From Clostridia bacterium UC5.1-2E3 (GTDB taxonomy: Bacteria; Bacillota; Clostridia; Lachnospirales; Lachnospiraceae): a DNA stretch of 64,000 nt. Each line of letters opens with the position of its first letter. Position 1 is the first letter of the stretch. A program made the translations under genes and the position numbers. Below, piece by piece: positions 21,375 through 31,038 of the stretch. The notes below the pieces were generated by a model. That model was not told the DNA's origin, did not search any database, and worked only from the letters and a program-made list of their open reading frames with translations. The stretch covers positions 1 through 64,000 of the forward strand of contig BBZO01000019.1 in assembly GCA_001304875.1 (NCBI GenBank). The letters are read 5' to 3'.

Positions 21375-22334
21375 ATGGGAACAGCAGGAAGCATAATCGG
21401 TTTATTCAGCTTTATCATTATTGGAATTGTTATTTTACTGATACTCGCGTCGTGTATCCGCATCGTTCCCCAGGCGCAGGCCATCGTGCTGGAGCGGCTG
21501 GGTGCGTACCGGGATACCTGGTCGGTGGGCATCCATTTTAAGCTTCCCATCATCGACCGCGTGGCCAAGCGGGTGATTTTAAAGGAGCAGGTGGTGGATT
21601 TTGCGCCCCAGCCGGTGATTACGAAGGATAACGTCACCATGCGGATTGACACGGTGGTGTTCTTCCAGATCACGGACCCGAAGCTTTACGCCTACGGCGT
21701 GGAGAACCCCATCATGGCCATCGAGAATCTAACGGCCACCACACTGAGAAATATCATCGGCGATCTGGAGCTGGATCAGACACTCACCTCCAGAGAGACC
21801 ATCAACACCAAGATGCGCGCGTCCTTAGACGTGGCCACAGACCCGTGGGGCATCAAGGTGAACCGCGTGGAGCTTAAGAACATCATCCCGCCGGCGGCCA
21901 TCCAGGACGCCATGGAGAAGCAGATGAAGGCGGAGCGCGAGCGCCGTGAGGCCATCCTCATCGCAGAGGGCGAGAAGAAGTCCACGGTCCTGGTGGCGGA
22001 AGGTAAGAAGGAATCCGCGATCCTTGAGGCGGAAGGCGAGAAGGAGGCGGCGATTTTACGCGCCGAGGCAGAGAAGCAGAGAATGATCCGCGAGGCGGAA
22101 GGCCAGGCAGAGGCCATCTTAAAGATCCAGCAGGCAAATGCCGACGGTATCCGCTTCATCAAGGAGGCGGGCGCGGACAACGCGGTGCTGCAGCTCAAGA
22201 GCCTGGAGGCCTTTGCCGCGGCTGCGGACGGAAAGGCCACGAAGATCATTATTCCCTCTGAGATACAGGGAATCGCCGGCCTGGTGAAGTCCCTGGTGGA
22301 AGTGGGAGAGAAGGAAGAGACAGAAGCAGAGTAA
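21375..22334 (+). CDS. SPFH/Band 7 (stomatin-like, QmcA-type) membrane scaffold protein
   Basis: Intact, 319 residues. N-terminal membrane anchor (IIGLFSFIIIGIVILLILASCIRIVPQAQAIVLERLGAYRDTW), SPFH domain to about residue 190 (WGIKVNRVELKNIIPP), then a long charged coiled coil (AEGEKKSTVLVAEGKKESAILEAEGEKEAAILRAEAEKQRMIREAEGQAEA, broken here only by type) that drives oligomerisation. Such proteins form membrane microdomain rings and control proteases or membrane fluidity. Cotranscribed with the NfeD partner. Confidence 0.92.
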   Translation: MGTAGSIIGLFSFIIIGIVILLILASCIRIVPQAQAIVLERLGAYRDTWSVGIHFKLPIIDRVAKRVILKEQVVDFAPQPVITKDNVTMRIDTVVFFQITDPKLYAYGVENPIMAIENLTATTLRNIIGDLELDQTLTSRETINTKMRASLDVATDPWGIKVNRVELKNIIPPAAIQDAMEKQMKAERERREAILIAEGEKKSTVLVAEGKKESAILEAEGEKEAAILRAEAEKQRMIREAEGQAEAILKIQQANADGIRFIKEAGADNAVLQLKSLEAFAAAADGKATKIIIPSEIQGIAGLVKSLVEVGEKEETEAE

Positions 22335-22356
22335 AGCTGCGCGGACAGAGCGTACT

Positions 22357-22414
22357 GCCGCCGCTGTGGATGGGGAAGGGGCGATCCCCCGCCGGACACA
22401 GCGGCGGTTTTTTC
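22357..22414 (+). terminator. Terminator of nfeD-SPFH
   Basis: GCCGCCGCTGTG pairs with CACAGCGGCGG around a GC-rich loop, followed by TTTTTT. Confidence 0.9.
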
Positions 22415-22427
22415 CTTTTGCAAGGGG

Positions 22428-22473
22428 TTGCATATTTATGCTAAATATGCTAAAATTCATGCATAATTTTTCA
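22428..22473 (+). promoter_or_regulatory. argF promoter overlapped by ARG-box-like sites
   Basis: Promoter TTGCAT (22428-22433), 17-base spacer, TAAAAT (22451-22456). Two AT-rich ArgR-like half-palindromes overlap it: TGCATATTTATGC (22429-22441) and TGCATAATTTTTCA (22460-22473), close to the ArgR/AhrC pattern TGAATAATTATTCA. Arginine repression of the downstream ornithine carbamoyltransferase is the natural inference. Confidence 0.65.
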
Positions 22474-22519
22474 ATTCGAGAGAAAAACAGTTTTATATCT
22501 GATATTGGAGGAAACGGTT

Positions 22520-23512
22520 ATGGATTTAAAGGGACGTCATTTTTTAAAGCTTCTTGACTACACGCCGGAGGAGATCGGGTATCTTCTGGAGCTGGCCGCA
22601 AAGCTGAAGCAGGACAAGAAAAACGGCATCCGTCACAGATACTGTGAGGGAAAAAATATCGCGCTTATTTTTGAGAAGACCAGCACCCGCACCCGCTGCT
22701 CATTTGAGGTGGCGGCGCACGACCTGGGCGCGCAGGTGACTTATCTGGATCCGTCCTGCTCGCAGGTGGGCAACAAGGAGAGCATCGCCGACACGGCGCG
22801 TGTTCTGGGGCGCATCTACGACGGCATCGAGTACCGCGGCTTCGGGCAGGAGATCGTGGAGGAGCTGGCCCGGTATGCGGGCGTTCCGGTGTGGAACGGA
22901 CTGACCAACGAGTTCCATCCGACACAAATGCTGGCAGACCTTTTGACAATTCGTGAACATTTAGGTAGAATAAAGGGAGTGAAGCTGGTGTATATGGGCG
23001 ATGCCCGCTACAACATGGCCAACTCTCTGATGGTGACTGCGGCGAAGATGGGCATGGAGTTCACGGCCTGCGCGCCGGAGGACTATTTCCCGGACGAAAA
23101 GCTACAGGCGCTCTGCCAGGAGATGGCGAAGGAGACGGGCGCAAAGCTTAATTTCATCAGCGACGTGGAGACGGCGGTCAAGGGCGCGGACGTGATTTAC
23201 ACGGACGTCTGGGTGTCCATGGGCGAGCCGTTTGAGGAATGGCAGAAAAGAATTGACGTGATGAAGCCCTACCAGGTGAGCAGCCAGGTGATGGAGTGGG
23301 CCGGCGAGCAGGCCATTTTCATGCACTGCCTGCCTGCGTTCCATGATCTGAAGACGAAGATCGGCCGCCAGATCAAGGAGCAGTTCGGCATGGACGAGCT
23401 GGAGGTGACCGACGAGGTCTTCGAGGGCCCGCGCTCCGTGGTCTTTGACGAGGCGGAGAACCGGATGCACACCATCAAGGCAGTCATCGCGGCTACGATA
23501 GGAGATTTTTAA
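22520..23512 (+). CDS. argF: Ornithine carbamoyltransferase
   Basis: Intact, 330 residues; makes citrulline from ornithine and carbamoyl phosphate. Carbamoyl phosphate loop [25 protein letters not shown], ornithine site and HCLPAFHD near residue 270 are all present. Start ATG 22520 has GGAGG eight bases upstream; a longer frame from 22505 begins inside that site. An anabolic role is suggested by the ARG boxes, but a catabolic role (arginine deiminase pathway) cannot be excluded because no arcA or arcC is adjacent. Confidence 0.96.
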   Translation: MDLKGRHFLKLLDYTPEEIGYLLELAAKLKQDKKNGIRHRYCEGKNIALIFEKTSTRTRCSFEVAAHDLGAQVTYLDPSCSQVGNKESIADTARVLGRIYDGIEYRGFGQEIVEELARYAGVPVWNGLTNEFHPTQMLADLLTIREHLGRIKGVKLVYMGDARYNMANSLMVTAAKMGMEFTACAPEDYFPDEKLQALCQEMAKETGAKLNFISDVETAVKGADVIYTDVWVSMGEPFEEWQKRIDVMKPYQVSSQVMEWAGEQAIFMHCLPAFHDLKTKIGRQIKEQFGMDELEVTDEVFEGPRSVVFDEAENRMHTIKAVIAATIGDF

Positions 23513-23515
23513 CAT

Positions 23516-23821
23516 ATGCTTTTACAGAACGGGCGGAGGAATGCCAGGCTTTCCTCCTTTATACTGGATATCGTTCACATCGTGATCGGCTGTCTGATCG
23601 CGCTTCTGGCGGTTCTGGCATTCTGGGATCCGGACAGGAACAAGGTGCTGTTTCCGTTTATTTTCCTGCTGGGGTCGGTGCTCTATCTGATTACGGGCAT
23701 CAACCAGGCGAGAAACTGCGGACGGGTCCGGAGACGGAAGGTGATGGCGGTGACTGTGGTGGCGCTGGGCGCGCTTCTGCTTGTTCTGGCCGTTTTAAGC
23801 GCCGTCAGTATCTGGGGGTAG
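23516..23821 (+). CDS. Small integral membrane protein (DUF6637-like)
   Basis: 101 residues with three hydrophobic helices (FILDIVHIVIGCLIALLAVLAF, VLFPFIFLLGSVLYLITGI, VMAVTVVALGALLLVLAVLSAVSIW) and a basic loop RNCGRVRRRKV between the second and third. It lies 3 bp after argF and 3 bp before birA, so it is co-transcribed. I recall similar proteins as DUF6637 in Lachnospiraceae. Function unknown. Confidence 0.75.
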   Translation: MLLQNGRRNARLSSFILDIVHIVIGCLIALLAVLAFWDPDRNKVLFPFIFLLGSVLYLITGINQARNCGRVRRRKVMAVTVVALGALLLVLAVLSAVSIWG

Positions 23822-23824
23822 GAC

Positions 23825-24805
23825 ATGAAGACAGAGATACTTAAGGAATTGAAGGGAACCGACGGCTACGTGTCGGGGCAGGAGCTGTGCGAGAAGTTCG
23901 GCGTGTCCCGCACTGCGGTCTGGAAGGTGATCAATCAGCTGAAGGAGGAGGGCTACGACATCGAGGCGGTGCGCAATAAGGGTTACCGTCTGGCGTCCTC
24001 CGGGGACCTCCTCTCCCGTGAGGAGATTGTGACCTCCATCAGAGGACAGTGGGCCGGGCGCCAGGTGGAGTATCTGCAGGAGGTGGATTCCACCAACACC
24101 CGGGCGAAGCAGATGGCGGAGAGCGGCGCGCCCCACGGGCTTCTGGTGGTGGCCGAGTGCCAGACCATGGGAAAGGGCCGCAGAGGCCGCAGCTGGGTTT
24201 CCCCGCCGGGGGCCAACATTTTCATGAGCCTTCTTCTGCGCCCGGAGATCGAGCCCACGGATGCGTCCATGCTGACGCTGGTGGCGGCCATGGCGGTGAC
24301 CGACGGGATCCGGAAGGTCACGGGGCTGGAAACCGGCATCAAGTGGCCCAACGACGTGGTCATCGACGGCAAGAAGGTCTGCGGGATCCTGACGGAGATG
24401 AGCACCGAGTTTGAGCGCATCAACTACGTGGTGCCGGGCATCGGCATCAACGTGAACCAGGAGGAGTATCCGGAGGAGATAAGGGCCACGGCCACATCCT
24501 TAAAGCTGGCCCTGGGGCGGACGGTGAAGCGCAGCGAGCTCATCGGCTGCGTGATGGAGGCGTTCGAGCGGTACTACGGGATTTTCCTGGAGACCATGGA
24601 CCTGTCGGGCCTCATGGACGAGTACAACGGGATGCTGGTGAACAAGGGCCGCGAGGTGCGGGTCCTGGCGCCGAAGAACGAGTACACGGGCGTGTCGCTT
24701 GGCATCAACCGCACCGGCGAGCTGCTGGTGCGCACGGAGGACGGAAGCGTCCGGGAGGTGCTCTCCGGCGAGGTGTCGGTGAGAGGCATTTACGGATACG
24801 TATAG
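23825..24805 (+). CDS. birA: Bifunctional biotin-protein ligase / biotin repressor
   Basis: Intact, 326 residues. N-terminal winged helix (YVSGQELCEKFGVSRTAVWKVINQLKEEGYDIEAVRNKGYRL, residues ~12-55), central ligase domain with the biotinyl-AMP loop GKGRRGRSWVSPPGANIFMSLLLRP and KWPNDVVIDGKKVCGIL, and a C-terminal SH3-like domain. The DNA-binding domain implies that it represses biotin genes as well as attaching biotin. The GcdC carrier of this same window is a likely substrate. Confidence 0.95.
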   Translation: MKTEILKELKGTDGYVSGQELCEKFGVSRTAVWKVINQLKEEGYDIEAVRNKGYRLASSGDLLSREEIVTSIRGQWAGRQVEYLQEVDSTNTRAKQMAESGAPHGLLVVAECQTMGKGRRGRSWVSPPGANIFMSLLLRPEIEPTDASMLTLVAAMAVTDGIRKVTGLETGIKWPNDVVIDGKKVCGILTEMSTEFERINYVVPGIGINVNQEEYPEEIRATATSLKLALGRTVKRSELIGCVMEAFERYYGIFLETMDLSGLMDEYNGMLVNKGREVRVLAPKNEYTGVSLGINRTGELLVRTEDGSVREVLSGEVSVRGIYGYV

Positions 24806-24820
24806 AGAACATAGAGACAG

Positions 24821-24850
24821 AAAGAGCAGTGGAACCGGGCTGCTCTTTTT
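24821..24850 (+). terminator. Terminator after birA
   Basis: AAAGAGCAG / CTGCTCTTT stem with loop TGGAACCGGG followed by TT, 15 bp after birA and just ahead of mutY. Confidence 0.85.
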
Positions 24851-24874
24851 GGCATCTTTAAAAATGGAGCTGTG

Positions 24875-25998
24875 ATGGAACGAGGATATGACAGACTGCA
24901 GGTGCTGGAGCCTGCGGACCGGGCGTGGACGCCCGGGGAGAGACTGGGGGCGGTTGTCCGCCCATTGCTCTCCTGGTACAGTGAATGTGCCAGGACGCTC
25001 CCCTGGAGGGAGGATCCGAAGCCTTACAGGGTCTGGGTCTCGGAGATTATGCTCCAGCAGACCCGTGTAGAGGCTGTGAAGCCGTATTTTGAGCGGTTTA
25101 TGAGGGAACTTCCCGCTATCCGCGATCTGGCGGAGGCGGATGAGGATAAATTGATGAAATTGTGGGAAGGATTGGGGTATTACAGCCGCATCCGCAACAT
25201 GAAGAAGGCGGCCCTGATTCTTAAGGAGCACTGGGTGGCGAGATGCCCGGCGACTACGAGGAGATCCGGAAGCTCCCGGGCATCGGCAGCTACACGGCGG
25301 GGGCCATCGCGTCCATCGCCTTCGGGATTCCGGCTCCGGCGGTGGACGGAAACGTGCTGCGGGTGGTGGCAAGAATCACCGGCAGCCGTGAGGACATCGG
25401 GAAGCAGTCGGTGAAAACCGGGGTGGAGCGGCTGGTAGCCGGCGTGATCCCCAGGGAGAGATGCGGCGATTTCAACCAGGCGCTCATCGAGCTGGGGGCA
25501 CTGGGTCTGCATTCCCGGCGGCGCTCCCAGATGCGGGGAGTGTCCGGCAGCTTCGGTCTGTGTGGCTCGCCGGGACGGGCTGACGGAGGAGCTACCCGTG
25601 AAGGCGAAGAAAAAGCCAGAAGGGCGGAGGAGCGGACCGTCTGCCTGGTGGAGTGCGAAAACCGGGTGGCCATCCGCAAGCGGGACGAGGGCGGACTTCT
25701 GGCCTCCCTCTACGAGTTTCCCAATCTGGAGGGACGGCTCACGGCGCAGGAGGCCGCCGTGGCGCTGGGGCTTGACGCCGGGACGATCGGGACCTGCGAG
25801 CCGCTTCCGGCGTCGGTGCACGTTTTTTCCCACGTGGAGTGGCATATGGGCGGCTACCGGTTCCGCATCGGAACGGGAGGGCCAAAAGGGTATCTGATGG
25901 CTGATAAAAATGAGATTTTTGACACATACTCTGTTCCGGAGGCCTTCAGGGCCTACAAGAGGCTGATCTTTGAGGAGATCGGAAAGGTGGAAACATGA
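24875..25998 (+). CDS. mutY: A/G-specific adenine glycosylase (three frame breaks)
   Basis: Removes adenine opposite 8-oxoguanine. N-terminal HhH-GPD domain with VSEIMLQQTRVEAV (catalytic Glu region), LPGIGSYTAGAIASIAFG (helix-hairpin-helix) and VDGNVLRVVAR (catalytic Asp); then a four-Cys iron-sulfur loop, visible only after correction (VCIPGGAPRCGECPAASVC); then a C-terminal NUDIX-like 8-oxoG domain (RTVCLVECENRVAIRKRDEGGLLASLYEFP). Breaks: near 25234 (one G missing), near 25502 (one extra G) and near 25613 (one A missing). ATG 24875 preferred over GTG 24872. Overlaps the next gene by 4 bp. Confidence 0.92.
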
Positions 25999-26885
25999 AG
26001 CGGCTTTTAATGATAATCAATCCCCGCTCCGGAAAGGAGCAGCTGAAGGGAAAAATGGTGGATATTCTGGATCTGGCGGTGAAGGCCGGGTACGACACAG
26101 AGGTTTACGTGACCCAGTGCCAGGCGGACGCCCGCCGGGTGGCCAGGGAGAAGGGATGGCAGTTTGATCTGGTGGTCTGCTGCGGAGGGGACGGAACCCT
26201 GAACGAGACGGTCAGCGGTCTGATGGATGGGCCAAGGATGCCGGCGCTGGGATATATTCCCTCGGGCTCCACCAACGATTTTGCCGCCAGCCTGGGGCTT
26301 TCAAAGGAAGGACTCAAGGCGGCGGAGGACATTTTCACCGGGAGCGATTTTCCTCTGGACGTGGGGAAATTCGGGGAGGACCGGTATTTTGTATACATTG
26401 CGGCCTTCGGCGCGTTCACGGAGGTCTCCTACGTGACGCCCCAGGACCGGAAAAATCTGCTGGGACACCAGGCCTACATGCTGGAGGCGGTGAAGCGCCT
26501 GGTGAATTTAAAGTCTTATCGGATGCGCTTTGAGACGGAGGACCGGGAGCTGGAGGGCGAGTTTATCCTGGGGATGGTGACCAACACGCTGCAGGTGGGC
26601 GGTTTTAAGGGCCTGGTGGGCCGCGGCGTCGCCTTAAACGACGGCGAGTTTGAGGTTCTCCTGGTGCGCACGCCGAAGACGCCCAGAGATCTGCACAGCA
26701 TCGCATCCTACCTTTTCATGCGCGAGGGCGACAACGAGTGCGTCTACCAGTTTAAGGCGAAACACTTGAAAATCACCTCCCCGGAGAGCGTGGACTGGAC
26801 GCTGGACGGCGAGTTCGGGGGCTCCGTCGCGGAGGTGGAGATAGAAAATTTAAAACAGGCGTTTGCCGTTAAAAAAATGTGTTGA
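25995..26885 (+). CDS. Diacylglycerol/lipid kinase (DagK/YegS family)
   Basis: Intact, 296 residues. Start of the lipid kinase fold NPRSGKEQLKGK, catalytic GGDGTLNETVSGL (residues ~60-72), GYIPSGSTNDFAASLGL, and C-terminal VDWTLDGEFGG. Phosphorylates diacylglycerol or a related lipid; the exact substrate cannot be read. ATGA overlap with mutY indicates translational coupling. Confidence 0.93.
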   Translation: MKRLLMIINPRSGKEQLKGKMVDILDLAVKAGYDTEVYVTQCQADARRVAREKGWQFDLVVCCGGDGTLNETVSGLMDGPRMPALGYIPSGSTNDFAASLGLSKEGLKAAEDIFTGSDFPLDVGKFGEDRYFVYIAAFGAFTEVSYVTPQDRKNLLGHQAYMLEAVKRLVNLKSYRMRFETEDRELEGEFILGMVTNTLQVGGFKGLVGRGVALNDGEFEVLLVRTPKTPRDLHSIASYLFMREGDNECVYQFKAKHLKITSPESVDWTLDGEFGGSVAEVEIENLKQAFAVKKMC

Positions 26886-26910
26886 AATTTGCATATGACT
26901 GGTATATAAT
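26882..26910 (+). promoter_or_regulatory. SigA-type promoter of rpoD
   Basis: TTGAAA, 17-base spacer, TATAAT, 48 bases before the rpoD start; the -35 overlaps the stop of the lipid kinase gene. Suggests autoregulation by the housekeeping sigma factor. Confidence 0.8.
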
Positions 26911-26958
26911 GAAAAGTCGTGTAGATTTAGTGAATATCCTGGCGAAAGGACGTTATTT

Positions 26959-28096
26959 GTGGAGAAAGACAATTTTTTAGAGAAATTGAAAAAGCTCGTT
27001 GAGCTGGCAAAAACCAAGCAGAATGCTCTGGATGTGACGGAGATAAATGATTTCTTTGCCGGCGAGAGCCTCCAGCCGGAGCAGATGGAGCACATATACA
27101 GTTATCTCGAGGGCCACAACATCGATGTGGTTCCGGTGATGGATGATTCGATCCTGTCGGACGAGTCCGCGCTTTTGCTGGACGACGACCTGGATGATGT
27201 GGATGAAACCTTCTTAAAGAACTCCGAGGAGGAAGAGATTGATTTTGACGCCATCGATCTCCTGGACGGAATCGGGACGGAGGATCCGGTCCGCATGTAT
27301 TTAAAGGAGATCGGTACGGTTCCCCTTCTGAGCGCAGAGGAGGAAGAGGAGCTGGCCAAGCGGAAGGCGGAGGGAGACGAGCACGCCAAGGAGCGGCTCA
27401 TCGAGGCAAACCTGCGTCTTGTGGTGAGCATTGCGAAGCGCTATACCGGCAGGGGCATGAGTTTCCTGGATCTGGTGCAGGAGGGAAATTTAGGGCTTAT
27501 AAAGGGTGTGGAGAAATTTGATTACACCAAAGGCTTCAAGCTCAGTACATACGCCACCTGGTGGATCCGCCAGTCGGTGACCAGGGCGCTGGCCGACCAG
27601 GCCAGAACCATCCGCGTGCCGGTGCACATGGTGGAGACCATCAATAAGATGTCAAAGATGCAGAGAAAGCTGACCCTGGAGCTGGGCTACGAGCCGTCGG
27701 TGGCGGAGCTGGCCGCGGCGCTGGATGTGTCCGAGGAGAAGGTCATGGAGATCATGCAGATCGCTAGAGAGCCCGCATCCTTAGAGACCCCATCGGAGAG
27801 GAGGACGATTCCAGCCTGGGCGATTTCGTGGCGGACAGCAATGTGGTCACGCCCGAGGGCAACGTGGAGTCGGTGATGTTAAGAGAGCACATCGACGCGC
27901 TTTAGGCGACTTGAAGGAGAGAGAGCGCCAGGTTATCGTCCTGCGCTTCGGCCTTGAGGACGGACATCCCCGGACACTGGAGGAAGTGGGCAAGGAGTTC
28001 AACGTGACCCGTGAGCGTATCCGCCAGATTGAGGCGAAGGCGCTCAGAAAGCTGAGAAATCCGGTGCGCAGCAAGAGAATCAGAGATTTTCTGTAG
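26959..28096 (+). CDS. rpoD: RNA polymerase primary sigma factor SigA (two frame breaks)
   Basis: Restored length about 379 residues, the usual size of Firmicutes SigA. Region 1.1 at the N-terminus with an acidic spacer, region 1.2 ([16 protein letters not shown]), region 2 ([61 protein letters not shown], shown as separate motifs), region 3, and region 4.2 helix-turn-helix ([24 protein letters not shown]). GTG start at 26959 after CGAAAGGA. Breaks near 27793 (C-run one short) and 27903 (T-run one short). An essential gene, so the breaks must be sequence errors or the organism could not live. Confidence 0.96.
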
Positions 28097-28116
28097 GATT
28101 TATGACGGTTTGAAAA

Positions 28117-28144
28117 AAGGAGGGCTTTTCGGAGCCCTCTTTGT
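28117..28144 (+). terminator. Terminator of rpoD
   Basis: GAGGGCT / AGCCCTC hairpin with a TTTCGG loop, A-run before and TTTGTTT after. Confidence 0.85.
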
Positions 28145-28189
28145 TTGGTTTGGCCCGGAGTGGGAAAACTCTGATGGGAGCGTGTGTTT

Positions 28190-28851
28190 ATGAATGCGAG
28201 AAATTTTCAGAGAGAGCTGGACCGGCTGCTGGAGCGGCTTGCGGCGGAGGGGCGGGTGCCCCGTCTGTTCCTGCACAGCTGCTGCGCCCCCTGCAGCAGC
28301 TATGTGCTGGAGTATCTGTCGAAGTATTTTGAGATTACCGTATTTTACTATAACCCCAACATTTACCCGCCGAAGGAGTACGACGAGCGCCTGGCGGAGG
28401 TGAGGCGGCTGGTGTCGGAGATGGAGTTCGCCCACCCGGTGACCGTGGTGGCCGGGGCGTACGATCCGGCGCTGTTTTCGACGCCGTGAAGGGCCTGGAG
28501 GCGGAGAAAGAGGGCGGCGCCCGCTGTGAGCGATGCTTCCGGCTGCGCCTTATGGAGGCGGCGCGTCTGGCGAAGGACGGCGGCTACGACTACTTCACAA
28601 CCACGCTGACTGTGGGGCCGAAGAAGGACGCGAGGCTTTTAAACCAGCTGGGCGAGGAGATCGGGAGCATGTACGGCGTGGCCTATCTGAACTCGGATTT
28701 CAAGAAGAAAAACGGGCATTTCCGCTCGCTGGAGCTCTCGGAGCAGTACGGGCTCTACAGGCAGGACTACTGCGGCTGTGTGTTCTCCCGCCGCGGCGGG
28801 GACGCCGGGGCGGCTGCTTCCGGGCGGGACGCCGGAGACCTCTCGTTCTGA
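28190..28851 (+). CDS. queH: Epoxyqueuosine reductase QueH (frame broken by one base)
   Basis: Non-cobalamin epoxyqueuosine reductase (former DUF208), last step of queuosine tRNA modification, about 220 residues. Iron and [4Fe-4S] ligand cysteines are seen in LHSCCAPCSSYVLEYLS, CERCFRLRLMEAA and DYCGCVFS. Substrate-side motif YNPNIYPPKEYDERL. The frame breaks near 28481 (T-run one short). The C-terminal 20 residues are Ala/Gly/Asp rich and may vary. ATG 28190 with GGGAG about ten bases upstream. Confidence 0.93.
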
Positions 28852-28875
28852 TCGGTGAGCCGGAGGCGGTTCTTC

Positions 28876-28904
28876 TTGACATGGAGGGGGATTTGAGATA
28901 GAAT
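28876..28904 (+). promoter_or_regulatory. SigA-type promoter of ptsH
   Basis: TTGACA, 17-base spacer, TAGAAT, 48 bases before the ptsH start. Confidence 0.75.
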
Positions 28905-28951
28905 CGGCTTAGAGACAGAGAAAAATTTCAGAGAAAAAGGGGAGCGAAATT

Positions 28952-29217
28952 ATGGTATCCAAGACCTTGAAGGTGGTTAATCCTCCGGGCTTCATCTGAG
29001 ACCGGCGGGCGTATTGTCCCAGACATCCATGAAGTTTAAGAGCGATATTATTATAGAGGCCGGGGAGAAGCGGATCGTGGCCAAGAGCGTGCTGAACGTG
29101 ATGGCTGCGGGCATCAAGAGCGGCACGGAGATTACACTGATCTGTGACGGCCCGGACGAGAAGGAAGCACTGGAGACGGTGGCCAGGGCCATCGAGGACG
29201 GCTTAGGCGAGGCATAG
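28952..29217 (+). CDS. ptsH: HPr phosphocarrier protein (frame broken by one base)
   Basis: About 88 residues. The phosphorylation site GLHLRPAG is restored when one C is added near 28990, placing the active histidine at position 15; the regulatory serine falls at 46 (AKSVLNVMAAG), as in Gram-positive HPr used by HPr kinase for catabolite control. As given, the frame stops right after that site, which hides the gene from automatic calling. No ptsI follows. Ribosome site AAGGGGAG nine bases before ATG. Confidence 0.9.
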
Positions 29218-29228
29218 GAAGAGACGAA

Positions 29229-29259
29229 AGCAGATCCCCGGCGGGCTCTGCTTTTTTTG
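29229..29259 (+). terminator. Terminator of ptsH
   Basis: AGCAGA / TCTGCT stem with a GC-rich loop, then TTTTTTT. Confidence 0.82.
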
Positions 29260-29283
29260 TAATGAGAAGGAGTGTGAACGTAT

Positions 29284-29714
29284 ATGGAATATCGTGTGTA
29301 TGAACACAAGACCCAGTATTATGAGACCGATCAGATGGGAATTATCCATCATTCCAACTACATCCGCTGGTTCGAGGAGGCCCGCATGGACATGATGGAG
29401 CAGATGGGCATGGGCTACGCCGAGATGGAGAAGCGCGGCATCATAAGCCAGTGCTGTCGGTGCACAGCGAGTACAAGTCCATGACCCATTTCGGGGATAC
29501 GGTGGAGATCCTGACCCAGCTCAGGGAGTATAACGGCGTGCGCATGACGCTGGAGTACACGGTCATCGACAAGGAGACCGGTGTCATCCGCTGCGTGGGC
29601 GAGAGCCGCCACTGCTTTCTGACCAGGGACGGAAAGCCCGTCTCCTTAAAGCGCAACTACATCGAGATGGATCAGTCCTTCAGACAGTTCCTGGACGAGG
29701 AAGGGGAGGCGTAG
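29284..29714 (+). CDS. Hotdog-fold acyl-CoA thioesterase, YbgC/FadM type (frame broken by one base)
   Basis: About 143 residues restored. Active-site motif YETDQMGIIHHSNYIRWFEEARMD (Asp and helix typical of 4-hydroxybenzoyl-CoA thioesterase-like enzymes), then LREYNGVRMTLEYTVID and HCFLTRDGKPVSL. One C missing near 29443. Substrate unknown; likely a housekeeping acyl-CoA hydrolase. The next gene starts one base after its stop. Confidence 0.9.
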
Positions 29715-30260
29715 ATGGATTTACAGGCGCTGGAGCTTTCGTTTCTCCTCCACCTGCAGGAGCTGCACACCCCGGTGCTGGACGGGATCATGACCGTGAT
29801 CACGCATCTGGGGGACGGGGGCGTCCTGTTTATCGCCATGGGCGTTCTGATGCTCTTTTTTCCCGGACCAGAAAGGTGGGGCTGGCGGTTCTTCTGTCGC
29901 TGCTTGGTGGATTTCTGGTGGGAAATCTGCTTCTCAAGAATCTGGCGGCGCGGGAGAGGCCCTGCTGGCTGATGCCGGAGGTGCTGCTTCTGATTGAGAG
30001 TCCCCACGATTACTCGTTTCCGTCGGGGCACACGCTGGCGTCCTTTGAGACGGCGTTTTCCATTTTTTATACAATAAAAATGGGGGATTGCGGCGGAGGT
30101 CCTGGCGGCTCTCATCGCGTTTTCCAGGCTCTACCATTTCGTCCATTTCCCCACGGACGTGCTGGCGGCGCTTCTTCTGGCGGCGGTCATCGCGCTTTTG
30201 GTGCACAAATGGATTGAAAAGAGCAGAATATGTGATATACTTAACAGGAAGAAAAAATAA
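29715..30260 (+). CDS. PAP2-family membrane phosphatase (two frame breaks)
   Basis: About 181 residues, several membrane helices. Phosphatase motifs: [10 protein letters not shown] (motif 1), PSGHTLASF (motif 2) and [20 protein letters not shown] (motif 3, complete only after correction). Breaks near 29871 (one C missing) and 30086 (one extra G). The acid-phosphatase PAP2 family includes undecaprenyl-pyrophosphate and phosphatidylglycerophosphate phosphatases; the substrate cannot be told. Confidence 0.88.
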
Positions 30261-30268
30261 TATTTTAT

Positions 30269-30368
30269 GCAGAGTAGACGTGCGGGCGTAAAGTGCCGGG
30301 TGAACAGGGAGTTGTCACCTGGACGAAAAGACGGGAAGTCTTGCGGTCCGCATATCGCATCCCGCTGC
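30269..30368 (+). ncRNA. THF (tetrahydrofolate) riboswitch
   Basis: About 100 nt directly upstream of folT. The closing stem GCAG / CTGC encloses the conserved AGAGTAGACG...GGCGTAAAGTGCC 5' side and the 3' side GGTCCGCATATCGCATCCCGC, the layout of Firmicutes THF riboswitches. Downstream, ATCTCCTT (about 30396-30403) can pair with the AAGGAGG ribosome site of folT, suggesting control of translation by reduced folates. The identity of the neighbouring gene (folate ECF transporter) supports the call. Confidence 0.87.
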
Positions 30369-30439
30369 AAACGAAGATAGTCCGGCAAAAGATTATCTCC
30401 TTTTGTGGTAAGGTATTTCTGCGAAGGAGGTAATTTTTT

Positions 30440-31037
30440 ATGAAATTAGCAACTTTGTTCAGGGATTCTTACGCCGAGTTAAAGCACGTGAGAACCATCA
30501 CGACGGCCGCCATGTTCGCGGCGGCATCCGTGGTCTTAGGCATGTTTACGATCCAGGCGGGGCCGTATTTGAAAATCGGCATATCCACGCTGGCCAATGA
30601 GTTTGTCTATCTGCTCTACGGCCCGGTGGTCGGCGCCTGCTACGGCGGGATCCTGGACCTGGTGAAGTTCATCATCAGCCACCGGGGATTTCTTTCCGGG
30701 GTTCACGCTGACGGCCATCGCCGGCGGCCTTCTCTACGGGGCTGTGCTCTACGGCCGGCCGGTGACATTTAAGCGCGTGCTGCTGGTGAAGCTTCTGGTG
30801 ATTCTGGTCTGCAACGTGTTTCTGAACAGCCTGTGGATTCATCTGCTGTACGGGCAGGCGCTGGTAGCCATTCTGCCCATGCGCATGTTTAAGAATGCGG
30901 TCCAGTGGCCGGTGGACAGCCTGATTTTCTACACGCTGGCGGTGCGTCTGGAGAGCATGGGCGTCTTTAAAGCAATCAAGGGGAGCCCCCGCTGCATGAA
31001 AAAGGGCGAGGCTCTTGAGATAAAAGGAGGAAAATAA
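30440..31037 (+). CDS. folT: Folate ECF transporter substrate-binding subunit FolT (frame broken)
   Basis: S-component of an energy-coupling-factor transporter, about 199 residues, six predicted membrane helices. Typical start LKHVRTITTAAMFAAASVVLGMFTIQAGPYLKIGISTLANEFVYLLYGPVVGACYGGILDLVKFI. Two bases seem missing near 30683 (SPTGDFFPGFTLTAIAGGLLYG restored). It needs the shared EcfA1A2T module, which is not in the window. Regulated by the THF riboswitch just upstream; AAGGAGG eight bases before ATG. Confidence 0.92.
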
Positions 31038-31038
31038 A

